Below are positions 43,465 through 51,483 of a stretch of 64,000 nt of DNA, in pieces. Numbering within the stretch: the first letter of the stretch is position 1; every line of letters starts with the position of its first letter. The position numbers and the translations under genes are program-made. The stretch is from Flavobacterium psychrophilum (lineage in GTDB: Bacteria > Bacteroidota > Bacteroidia > Flavobacteriales > Flavobacteriaceae): the NCBI GenBank assembly GCA_945860385.1, contig CAMAQD010000002.1, forward strand, positions 124,001-188,000, given 5' to 3'. The notes beneath the pieces are model-generated. The model was not told the origin of the DNA and made no database searches. It was given only the letters and a program-made list of their open reading frames with translations.

Positions 43465-44898
43465 ATGTTTTTTAACTCGCTTACATTTGCTATTTTTCTA
43501 CCAATAGTATTTTTACTCTATTGGTTTGTTTTTAGTAAAACTAAAACCACCCAAAACGCATTTCTGGTTATAGTGAGTTATTATTTTTATTCTTGTTGGG
43601 ATTGGCGTTTCTTGTTTTTATTACTATTTTCAACACTTTTATGCTATTTCACGGGAATAAAAATTGAAAGAAGCACAGGGGAACGGGCACGCAAATTTTG
43701 GTTTTGGTTGAGCATCATCTTCAATCTTGGTTTCTTAGCGATATTCAAATACTATAACTTTTTTGCGTTTTCGTTTTCGGAAGCGTTGAACAATATTGGT
43801 ATCCATTCAAGTCCGCTTTTGCTGAATGTAATTCTCCCGGTTGGAATTTCTTTCTATACTTTTCACGGTTTATCGTATGTAATTGACATTTATTACAAAA
43901 GAATAAGTTCAGAGAAAGACGTAATTGATTATGCATTATTTGTAAGTTACTTTCCGCTTTTGGTTGCTGGACCTATCGAAAGAGCAACGCATTTATTACC
44001 ACAAGTAAAACTAAAAAGAAACTTCGATTTCGATAAAGCCAAAGAAGGAGTTTACCAAATTATTTGGGGATTAGTCAAAAAAGTAGTCATCGCTGATACT
44101 TGTGCGACTTATGCCAATGCTATTTTTGACAATTACACTTCGATGAATTCCTTGTCCTTGATTTTGGGTGCAGTATATTTTGCGTTCCAAATTTATGGCG
44201 ATTTTTCAGGCTATTCGGATATGGCTTTGGGAATGTCGAAATTGTTTGGATTGGACTTGTTGCGAAACTTCAATTATCCCTATTTTTCGAGAGATATAGC
44301 GGAGTTTTGGCGTCGTTGGCACATTTCGTTGTCTTCTTGGTTTCGGGATTATTTGTACATTCCATTGGGTGGAAGCCGTGGAAGCAAGCTAAAACAAGTG
44401 CGCAATGTATTCATCATATTTGTTGTGAGCGGTTTTTGGCACGGAGCGAATTGGACTTTCTTGGCTTGGGGATTTATAAATGCCTTGTATTTTCTACCTT
44501 CTTTACTTTTGGGAACAAACCGAAATAATATGGAAACAGCCGAATTGCATTGGGATTTAAATTCCATAAAAGTGTTTTTTAGTATTCTCGCTACTTTTAC
44601 CTTATCATGTTTGGCTTGGATATTTTTCCGTGCAAAATCCATCCATATTGCTTTTGATTATATTGGGAATATTTTTACCAACGGAACTTTCGAATCACAA
44701 TACTTGCAAAATCAACGTTACAGTTATGAATTATTACTGTTGGTTCTTGCTTTCGTATTGGTGGAATGGAACAGCCGCTATAAAATAGAACCTATTTCGG
44801 GTAAATACAGCTGGCTAAAAATGGCTTTGTGCCTCTTGGCAATTATCGCTTTGGGAACGTATGCCGATTATAAAGAATTCATTTATTTTCAATTCTAA
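43465..44898 (+). CDS. MBOAT-family O-acyltransferase (AlgI-like)
   Basis: From the ATG at 43465 the product has 477 residues and about ten hydrophobic helices. MFFNSLTFAIFLPIVFLLYW is the usual N-terminus of the family; a TTG 24 bp upstream adds residues and overlaps the terminator, so I reject it. Family core motifs are EFWRRWHISLSSWFRDYLY and FWHGANWTFLAWG with the catalytic His. It probably takes an acyl (often acetyl) group across the membrane for esterifying an exported polymer. It overlaps the SGNH gene by one base. The acceptor is unknown. Confidence 0.9.
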   Translation: MFFNSLTFAIFLPIVFLLYWFVFSKTKTTQNAFLVIVSYYFYSCWDWRFLFLLLFSTLLCYFTGIKIERSTGERARKFWFWLSIIFNLGFLAIFKYYNFFAFSFSEALNNIGIHSSPLLLNVILPVGISFYTFHGLSYVIDIYYKRISSEKDVIDYALFVSYFPLLVAGPIERATHLLPQVKLKRNFDFDKAKEGVYQIIWGLVKKVVIADTCATYANAIFDNYTSMNSLSLILGAVYFAFQIYGDFSGYSDMALGMSKLFGLDLLRNFNYPYFSRDIAEFWRRWHISLSSWFRDYLYIPLGGSRGSKLKQVRNVFIIFVVSGFWHGANWTFLAWGFINALYFLPSLLLGTNRNNMETAELHWDLNSIKVFFSILATFTLSCLAWIFFRAKSIHIAFDYIGNIFTNGTFESQYLQNQRYSYELLLLVLAFVLVEWNSRYKIEPISGKYSWLKMALCLLAIIALGTYADYKEFIYFQF

Positions 44899-45767
44899 TG
44901 CAAAAATTTATAATAGTAGTTGCCAAAGTTTTACTCACGCTTCTAGTGCTTTTAATAGTACTGGATTGGGGGTACACGACCATTTATTTACATTCTTCCA
45001 ATAGAGGGAAAGTAGAAAAGGTTTTCAATTCCAAAGGCGGAAATTATGATGTAGTGATTTTGGGTTCATCGAGAGCCAACAATCATTTTGTACCCGAATT
45101 GTTTGAAAAGAAAGGACTAAAAACCTTCAATTATGGAATGAGTGGAGCTCATTTATTCGAAGCTTCTTTATTATTAAAATTAATGGCGGAACGAAACTAT
45201 AAAATCAAAACCGTGATTCTGGAAGCCGATTTAGGTCTTTGCAACGAAAAAGAATCGGAAGCAATTGCTGCTAAATTTCTGCCGTACATTCATCATTCCG
45301 AAATAATCAAGAATCATTTTTCTGGTCAGGAGAACTTTAATGAATTGTATTATATTCCCTTTTACCGTTATGTAGATTTTGATGCATTGATTGGTTTTAG
45401 GGAAATGTACAATACCGCAACAGCGAAACCCTCAAATATTTTGGATAATCTGGGTTATCATCCTTTGGGTAACAAACCCGGAAATATGAAGAATGATATC
45501 AGGGCTTTGAAACCCATTCGCAATAAATATTACGAAGAAATCAAGCAAATTTGCAAGCAAAATAATTACAATCTAATTGCCGTGATGACGCCAATGTGCT
45601 CCAATGTAAAAGGACTGGATTATTTTGAAAAAGCAAATAAAATCTACCCAGAAATTCACAATCTGGAAAACGTTGTGGAAGGCGACCAATATTTCTCTTC
45701 GTGCGGACATATGAATGATGCGGGAGCAAGAATGTTTACGAAGGTTGTTATAGAGAAGTTTTTTTAA
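44898..45767 (+). CDS. SGNH-hydrolase-like partner of the MBOAT protein
   Basis: This 289-residue protein has one N-terminal transmembrane anchor (about residues 5-28) and an extracytoplasmic domain. ILGSSRANNHF (block I Ser) and HMNDAGARMF (block V with Asp and His in a D-x-x-H-like setting, here H-x-N-D) look like the SGNH/AlgX-DltD type. Such partners of MBOAT proteins place the acyl group on the target polymer. Its start overlaps the MBOAT stop by one base, so the two form a pair. A terminator follows. Confidence 0.75.
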   Translation: MQKFIIVVAKVLLTLLVLLIVLDWGYTTIYLHSSNRGKVEKVFNSKGGNYDVVILGSSRANNHFVPELFEKKGLKTFNYGMSGAHLFEASLLLKLMAERNYKIKTVILEADLGLCNEKESEAIAAKFLPYIHHSEIIKNHFSGQENFNELYYIPFYRYVDFDALIGFREMYNTATAKPSNILDNLGYHPLGNKPGNMKNDIRALKPIRNKYYEEIKQICKQNNYNLIAVMTPMCSNVKGLDYFEKANKIYPEIHNLENVVEGDQYFSSCGHMNDAGARMFTKVVIEKFF

Positions 45768-45781
45768 CAAAACAACAAAAA

Positions 45782-45815
45782 TCCCGCTGATATGAATACA
45801 AGCGGGAATTTTTTA
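45782..45815 (+). terminator. Terminator of the MBOAT/SGNH operon
   Basis: TCCCGCT (45782-45788) pairs with AGCGGGA (45801-45807), followed by ATTTTTTAA. Confidence 0.75.
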
Positions 45816-45834
45816 ACCAACCATTTTAACTAAC

Positions 45835-46500
45835 TTACTTATTTATTCTGACGTCTAAACTTCCTGACACTTTAGGTTTTGCATCCTTTGTTCTATAATA
45901 GGTATTATCTTCTCTAGTAGTGTTTTGGTTATTACCATAATCTTGATTATTCGAGTTTTGATTGTTGGCATAATCATGATTGCTGCCATTATTATTTTGG
46001 CTGTATTGATACCCTCTGCCTCCATTTACAGCTCCTACAAAATCAACAATTTGACCACGACGGTTATAAATAATCTGCAAACCACCAACTTGTGTTAAAG
46101 CATAACGGTTATAAGTCATGTAAACAGAACCAACACGTTTAATTCTGTCATTTCCATCATAGTTAATAAACACATTTCCAATACGTCTAACTTTGCCTGT
46201 GTAATCGTGTTCTACTTTTACACCGTAATTTCTGTTTTGCCCATTTGCAGGAGATCCATAAGTCATATTTGGACCATTTCTTCTCCCTGATTTATAATAC
46301 ATTTCACCATTTGAAGGACGCGTATTAAAATCAAATTGTCCGTCAGGGAATACATAAAACTCAACGCCTCTTTCCGTGAATACAATTGGATCGGCATTTC
46401 TAAAATCAACAGGAGATCTTCCATGATTTCTTTCTGTTGCATTTGCTACTCCACTTCCAATAAGGAAGATACTAGCTACTAAAAGGGTAATTTTTTTCAT
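45835..46500 (-). CDS. Secreted protein with Asn-rich tail, function unknown
   Basis: This product of about 221 residues starts at MKKITLLVASIFLIGSGVAN, a clear signal peptide. The middle part has three short similar strands (VRRIGNVFINYDGN, IKRVGSVYMTYNRY, LTQVGGLQIIYNRR) that look like a small beta-repeat unit of about 22 residues. A low-complexity Asn/Gln/Tyr-rich stretch follows (about residues 160-195). No known domain is recognised. It is convergent with the MBOAT/SGNH operon. A start two codons upstream (46506) is also possible. Confidence 0.75.
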   Translation of the reverse strand: MKKITLLVASIFLIGSGVANATERNHGRSPVDFRNADPIVFTERGVEFYVFPDGQFDFNTRPSNGEMYYKSGRRNGPNMTYGSPANGQNRNYGVKVEHDYTGKVRRIGNVFINYDGNDRIKRVGSVYMTYNRYALTQVGGLQIIYNRRGQIVDFVGAVNGGRGYQYSQNNNGSNHDYANNQNSNNQDYGNNQNTTREDNTYYRTKDAKPKVSGSLDVRINK

Positions 46501-46939
46501 AATCAATATAATTTGGGTTTTGCCTACTCGTGAGCTTTTCGGCTTTCGCTTTTTTACTTATTTGAATAGGTTTATCCAAGTAGCGTGCCAAAGAATTAAA
46601 CTACAGTTTCGTTTTTTTAAACCATTTAATAATTATCAGCATTCAAAATCCTTAAAATCAATTATTTAAATTTTTTAAAAATAAAAACCAATTTACATAA
46701 AAGCTAAAAATTGGGTATTCTTTAACTAAAACCAAAATGTAGTTCAAGCCTTTTGTTATAATTTGAACCAAAAAAAATTACAATTAAATGTGTAGAAAAA
46801 GTACTTTTCTAAAGCAAAAATCAATTAATCAAACATATCATCTGGATTCAAACTTTTTCCAATAATACACCAAAATTAAATTTTCATCCACGCCACAATT
46901 ATCAGCTATTCTGTATTTTTACGAAATAAAATAATAACA
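46501..46939. other. Gene-free AT-rich region
   Basis: No plausible gene is present between the divergent secreted-protein and oxidoreductase genes. A 7-bp inverted pair (AGTTCAA ... TTGAACC, near 46740-46770) is the only structure noticed. I found no good TAnnTTTG box here. Confidence 0.4.
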
Positions 46940-47938
46940 ATGGTAAACAACACCGAAAACACAAAAACAATCCGTTGGGGAATTCTAGGATGTGGCAATG
47001 TCACTGAACTAAAAAGCGGTCCAGCCTATCAAAAGACTAAGGGATTCAAAATCGAAGCCGTAATGCGTAGAGACGCCGAAAAAGCTGCCGATTATGCCAA
47101 AAGACACAACATCGGTAAATACTATTCTGATGCAGATGACTTAATCAATGATCCCGAAATTGATGCCATTTATATTGCAACTCCGCCAGATACACATCAT
47201 TTTTATGGTTTAAAAGTAGCTTTTGCCAGAAAAATTTGCTGCATCGAAAAACCATTGGCACCAAGCTATAAAGAAAGTGTCGAAATTTACGAAGCTTTTA
47301 AAGCGAAAGAGATTCCTTTATTCACGGCTTATTACAGAAGAACTTTACCTCGTTTTGAACAAATAAAAACTTGGTTGGAGAATAATGAAATAGGAGAAGT
47401 ACGTTCTATTAGATGGAATTTGACCAAATCGGCATCTCCTCAGGATTTGTCAGGAGAATACAATTGGCGCACCGATGCAAAAGTAGCTCCTGGAGGATAT
47501 TTTGATGATTTGGCGAGCCACGGTTTAGATTTATTTACACATCTTTTAGGAAATATAAAAGAAGTCTCCGGCTTTAGTTTGAACCAACAAGGATTATATT
47601 CTGCCAAAGATGCGATAACGGCTAGCTGGCTTCACGATTCTGGAATCACGGGAAATGGCAACTGGAATTTTGGTAGCCAAGAACGAGAGGATATCGTAGA
47701 AATTGCTGGAAGTAAAGGCAAAATTACATTTTCCATGTTCGAAAATGACCCGATTCTTTTGTCTACCGAAGAAGGCGAAACATCACTTTTTATAGAACAT
47801 CCAGAAAACGTACAATTACACCACGCAGAACGGATTCGGGAGCATCTTTTGGGCAATAGCTTGCATCCTTCGAATGGTTTGACAGCTTCTCACACCAGCT
47901 GGGTTATGGACAAAATTTTGGGAAACTTATTGGAATAA
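46940..47938 (+). CDS. Gfo/Idh/MocA-family NAD(P)-dependent oxidoreductase
   Basis: This 332-residue protein has an N-terminal Rossmann fold with GILGCGNVTELKSGPAY, the family EKP motif in CCIEKPLAPSYKE, and the C-terminal beta domain with GGYFDDLASHGLDLFTHLLG, where His is the probable catalytic residue. It has no signal peptide. Members oxidise or reduce sugars and sugar derivatives; the substrate cannot be predicted, because no sugar genes are adjacent. A hairpin follows the stop. Confidence 0.88.
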   Translation: MVNNTENTKTIRWGILGCGNVTELKSGPAYQKTKGFKIEAVMRRDAEKAADYAKRHNIGKYYSDADDLINDPEIDAIYIATPPDTHHFYGLKVAFARKICCIEKPLAPSYKESVEIYEAFKAKEIPLFTAYYRRTLPRFEQIKTWLENNEIGEVRSIRWNLTKSASPQDLSGEYNWRTDAKVAPGGYFDDLASHGLDLFTHLLGNIKEVSGFSLNQQGLYSAKDAITASWLHDSGITGNGNWNFGSQEREDIVEIAGSKGKITFSMFENDPILLSTEEGETSLFIEHPENVQLHHAERIREHLLGNSLHPSNGLTASHTSWVMDKILGNLLE

Positions 47939-47941
47939 AAA

Positions 47942-47967
47942 AAACAGCTCCAAAGAAGGAGCTGTTT
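47942..47967. terminator. Bidirectional terminator
   Basis: AAACAGCTCC pairs with GGAGCTGTTT around AAAGAA. On the minus strand a run of T follows, so it serves the secreted-protein gene 47991-48584 at least as well as the oxidoreductase gene. Confidence 0.8.
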
Positions 47968-47990
47968 CAAATCAAAGATTGGCTGAATAA

Positions 47991-48584
47991 CTATCTTTTA
48001 GAAAATGTTTTAGAAAATGACTTGTCATTATCAGTAACTACAAAAGTGTACTCTTCGTTTTGAAAATTGTAAACATCAAAAACCTTAGTAATTTTTTGAT
48101 CCATCAATTTCCCACTATCATAAACCAAATCATTATCTTGGTCATAGATTTTAATACGAGTAGGAGATTCATCTAAATTTAAAAAATTTAATTTTACTAA
48201 ACCGTCTTGTTCTATAAAAATTGGTTTAAGCTCATTTGAAATCGAGGTTTCCGATAACTTAGCAGTTGCTCCTACAATTGAAATTTCATATCTAGAGATT
48301 TTATATTCTGATTCTGCTACCAAAAAATAGATACCTTCTGGCAAAGCACTCAAATCATAAGTTCTATCTATAACCGTCTGAGAATCCAAATTTTCTGTAT
48401 GAATTATTTTGCCTTCTGCGTCATAAATAGACAAATCTAATTTGCTTGTCTCACTAATTACAAAATTAATTACCCTTCCTTGTTCTTTTTTTACACCTAG
48501 CGAAAAATCAACATCACTAGCATGTACGTTCATAGTTATCAATGCTATTCCCAACACTAAACTAAATTTAAATAAATTTTTCAT
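47991..48584 (-). CDS. Secreted protein made of two sorting-domain-like beta modules
   Basis: This 197-residue protein has a signal peptide ending at VHA-SD (about residue 23). The part from about residue 35 to 105 (LDLSIYDAEGKIIHTENL ... DLSALPEGIYFLV) closely follows the pattern of type IX secretion C-terminal sorting domains. The second half (about 125-197) repeats it loosely (TRIKIYDQDNDLVYDS ... FDVYNFQNEEYTFVV). There is no other cargo domain. It may be a free periplasmic/surface beta-sandwich protein or an unusual T9SS-related protein. It has its own full promoter and is divergent from the AraC gene. Confidence 0.75.
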   Translation of the reverse strand: MKNLFKFSLVLGIALITMNVHASDVDFSLGVKKEQGRVINFVISETSKLDLSIYDAEGKIIHTENLDSQTVIDRTYDLSALPEGIYFLVAESEYKISRYEISIVGATAKLSETSISNELKPIFIEQDGLVKLNFLNLDESPTRIKIYDQDNDLVYDSGKLMDQKITKVFDVYNFQNEEYTFVVTDNDKSFSKTFSKR

Positions 48585-48624
48585 GATTTTAATTTTTAGA
48601 TTTATACTAATTTTTTATTTGAAG

Positions 48625-48656
48625 CAAAGATATTGCAGTCATTTCGTGCATAACAA
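48625..48656 (-). promoter_or_regulatory. Promoter of the double-module secreted protein
   Basis: On the minus strand TTG (48656-48654) and TATCTTTG (48632-48625) are spaced by 21 bp, a good fit to the flavobacterial promoter. It lies 40 bp upstream of the start. Confidence 0.6.
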
Positions 48657-48715
48657 CACTCCCTTTTCTCATTTGTGCACTATATTACCTTTTACGAAAA
48701 CGAAATAGGTTAAAA

Positions 48716-48748
48716 TTGGTAATTACGTGTTATTATAAGTTAATTTTG
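48716..48748 (+). promoter_or_regulatory. Promoter of the AraC-family gene
   Basis: TTG at 48716-48718 and TAATTTTG at 48741-48748 are spaced by 22 bp, within the flavobacterial range. It lies 22 bp upstream of the ATG. Confidence 0.55.
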
Positions 48749-48770
48749 TACTTTTTCTAAATACAACATT

Positions 48771-49643
48771 ATGAAAAACATACTCCCAACATTAGAAATT
48801 ATAGAACCGTCATTCGGAAGTTCCTTTTCTTTAACTCAATACGTCGATAATGATAATAGCAATGCGCATTTTTGGCATTATCATCCCGAAATCGAATTGG
48901 TATATGTAAATGGAGGCTCAGGAAAACGCCAAGTGGGCAGCCACATTTCTTATTACACCAGCGGGAGTCTCATACTTATAGGAAGTAATTTGCCGCATTG
49001 TGGTTTTACCGATGAAAAAACCGGAAACACAAAAGAAACGATAATCCATTTTAAACCCGACTTTTTGGGCACAGATTTCTTTGGAACTTCAGAAATGAAA
49101 AATATCAACCATCTATTTAATAGAGCTAAAGCCGGTCTGGTTTTTATTGGTGAAACCAAAAAAAGAATTGGAAGTAAACTGGAACTCATAGAAAATCAGA
49201 TGCCGTTTGAACGATTGCTTACATTACTTTCTATTCTAAATGAACTAGAAGAAGCTACTGAATTCAAGGTTTTGAATGCAGAAGGATTTTCGATGGATTT
49301 GCAAATGCAGGATAATGACAAAATCAACACCATTTTTAATTATGTGAAAGATAATTTTCAAGAACAAATTACTCTGGAAGAAGTGGCTGATTTGGTGAGT
49401 ATGACGGTTCCTTCTTTATGCCGATATTTCAAAAAAATAACCAAAAAAACGTTTACTAAGTTTGTCAATGAATACCGCTTGGTTCACGCATCCAAACTTT
49501 TGGCTGAAAAACCCATTAGCATTACTGAAATTTGTTTCGAAAGTGGATTTAATAATTTTAGCTATTTCAATAAAACTTTTAAAGAGTTTACAGGCAAGAG
49601 TGCTTCACAATATCGCAAAGAACTCCATTCGGTGTTAAAATAA
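48771..49643 (+). CDS. AraC-family transcriptional regulator
   Basis: This 290-residue regulator has an N-terminal cupin sensing domain (HFWHYHPEIELVYVNGG ... SGSLILIGSNLPHCG) and a C-terminal AraC double helix-turn-helix. There ITLEEVADLVSMTVPSLCRYFKK is the first HTH and SITEICFESGFNNFSYFNKTFKE the second, with the usual closing FKEFTGKSASQYRK. It probably binds a small sugar-like ligand. It has its own promoter and no obvious target next to it other than the divergent secreted-protein gene. Confidence 0.92.
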   Translation: MKNILPTLEIIEPSFGSSFSLTQYVDNDNSNAHFWHYHPEIELVYVNGGSGKRQVGSHISYYTSGSLILIGSNLPHCGFTDEKTGNTKETIIHFKPDFLGTDFFGTSEMKNINHLFNRAKAGLVFIGETKKRIGSKLELIENQMPFERLLTLLSILNELEEATEFKVLNAEGFSMDLQMQDNDKINTIFNYVKDNFQEQITLEEVADLVSMTVPSLCRYFKKITKKTFTKFVNEYRLVHASKLLAEKPISITEICFESGFNNFSYFNKTFKEFTGKSASQYRKELHSVLK

Positions 49644-49750
49644 TATAAAAAAGAAAACATCAAATATTTATCAGTTATCAAATTTTAAACCTGATTAATT
49701 TGTTGATTTCTCTTAAATTTATTAATTATTTAAAGCAGTTGTAGTGTAAA

Positions 49751-50203
49751 TTAATTGACTTTATCTTTCAAAAATAAAAGTGACACCCCATAAACCCCAA
49801 CAGCAATAGGAACTGCAGTAAATAACCATCCTCCTAAACCACAAACTAATGCAAAGGAAAGTTGAGTCAAAGTTTGAAAAAAACTATTTTGAAAAGAATT
49901 AATAATTTCTTCGACCGTATGATGATTTTGAGGAACGGAAAAAATAAATTCGCCTACTCGTATAAAAGGAATTATCAATAAAATCTGTAATGGCCACAAC
50001 AAATAACTCATCGAAATCATCACGGGTAAATTCAATTTCCGTTTTAAGGAAACAGCTGTAATCATAAAAGTGCTGACTCCAAGAATCGGAACAGTCGAAA
50101 TTAATCCGGACACAATAATGCTCTGAATCAATTCCTTTGGAGTTAAACCTTGTTTTAAAAGTGCGGTGGTTTTATTTTTTACTTTACTTAATCTCTCTTT
50201 CAA
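49751..50203 (-). CDS. DUF2062-family membrane protein
   Basis: This 150-residue protein has three or four hydrophobic segments; GLISTVPILGVSTFMITAVSL and the Pro-containing IPFIRVGEFIF stretch fit DUF2062. The family has no firm function; it is often near glycosyltransferases or membrane biogenesis genes. It begins directly after the stop of the MFS gene, as the last gene of a recJ-MFS-DUF2062 operon. Confidence 0.75.
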   Translation of the reverse strand: MKERLSKVKNKTTALLKQGLTPKELIQSIIVSGLISTVPILGVSTFMITAVSLKRKLNLPVMISMSYLLWPLQILLIIPFIRVGEFIFSVPQNHHTVEEIINSFQNSFFQTLTQLSFALVCGLGGWLFTAVPIAVGVYGVSLLFLKDKVN

Positions 50204-51478
50204 TTATTTATGGTTTTCGTGTTCCTCCAAATCCTGTTGCAAATCTAATTTTCTGAATGATGGTAATTTAATTCCTGTAAAGACTACAATTAAAAGTGTC
50301 ATACTTCCGCCAAAAACAACCGCAGAAACAGTTCCCATCAACTTGGCTGTCAATCCACTTTCGAAAGCTCCTAACTCATTTGACGAACCCACAAAAATTG
50401 AATTAACCGCAGCCACTCGACCTCTCATAGAGTCAGGTGTTTTAAGTTGCAAAATCGTTTGACGAATCACCACAGAAATTCCATCCGTAACGCCACTCAT
50501 AAACAAAGCAAAAACCGATAACCAAAACCAAGTAGAAAGTCCGAAAACAATGATACATACACCAAAACCAAAAATGGCTGCCAAAAGTTTAATTCCCGCA
50601 TTTTTATAAAAAGGCAAATGAGCCGCAACAAACATAGTCAACAACGCTCCAACAGCTGGAGCAGCTCTTAAAACCCCAAAACCTTCAGGACCAACTTTCA
50701 AAATATCCTGAGCAAAAATGGGTAAAAGCGCCACTGCTCCACCAAAAAGAACTGCGACCATATCAAGAGTTAAAGCCCCGAGAATTGATTTATTGGTGTA
50801 AACAAATTTCACGCCTTCCTTTAAACTTTCCATTATAGGTTCTCCAATTTTTGGATTCAAAATAGGCTTCTTAGAAATTTGTGTCAGTAGCATTAAGGCT
50901 AAAATTGAACAGATAAGAATAGTAGCCATCGACCAATGGACACCAATCCAAGTAATCGAAAATCCTGCAACAGCTGGCCCAACAACAGCGCCAATTTGCC
51001 ATACGGAACTGCTCCAAGTAGCTGCGTTTGGATAAGCTTTTTTAGGAACTATTAAAGACATTAACGAAAAGATGGTTGGTCCTAAAAACGCACGAACTAG
51101 TCCACCTAAAAAGACCATAAAATAAATTGAATACAAAATAGTATCAGTCGACCAATCACCAACAACTTTAGGCCAAGTCAATAAAAAAAGTCCAAAACTT
51201 ATGATGGAAAATCCAAAAATACACTTTAAGAGCATTCCTTTTTTTTCTTTTTGATCCACAATATGTCCTGCAAACAATGCCATCCCAATGGCAGGAATTA
51301 CTTCCATTAATCCAATCATTCCCAGCGAAAGAGCGCTTTTGGTCAAACTATAGACTTCCCATTCGATGATGATAAACTGCATCGACCAGGCAAAAACCAT
51401 AGCAAATCGCAGCAACAAAAACATATTGAATTCTCTAAAACGCAAGGCTGCGTATGGATCTTTAACTTTAACTTTCAT
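50204..51478 (-). CDS. MFS exporter (EntS/MFS_3-like)
   Basis: This 424-residue protein has 12 hydrophobic helices and the layout of the MFS_3 branch, which contains siderophore exporter EntS. It has AIGMALFAGHIVDQKEKKGML after the second helix and PDSMRGRVAAVNSIFVGSSNELG in the second half, a sequence hallmark of that branch. The substrate is unknown. It is placed 5 bp after recJ and directly before the DUF2062 gene. Confidence 0.82.
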   Translation of the reverse strand: MKVKVKDPYAALRFREFNMFLLLRFAMVFAWSMQFIIIEWEVYSLTKSALSLGMIGLMEVIPAIGMALFAGHIVDQKEKKGMLLKCIFGFSIISFGLFLLTWPKVVGDWSTDTILYSIYFMVFLGGLVRAFLGPTIFSLMSLIVPKKAYPNAATWSSSVWQIGAVVGPAVAGFSITWIGVHWSMATILICSILALMLLTQISKKPILNPKIGEPIMESLKEGVKFVYTNKSILGALTLDMVAVLFGGAVALLPIFAQDILKVGPEGFGVLRAAPAVGALLTMFVAAHLPFYKNAGIKLLAAIFGFGVCIIVFGLSTWFWLSVFALFMSGVTDGISVVIRQTILQLKTPDSMRGRVAAVNSIFVGSSNELGAFESGLTAKLMGTVSAVVFGGSMTLLIVVFTGIKLPSFRKLDLQQDLEEHENHK

Positions 51479-51483
51479 AATTT

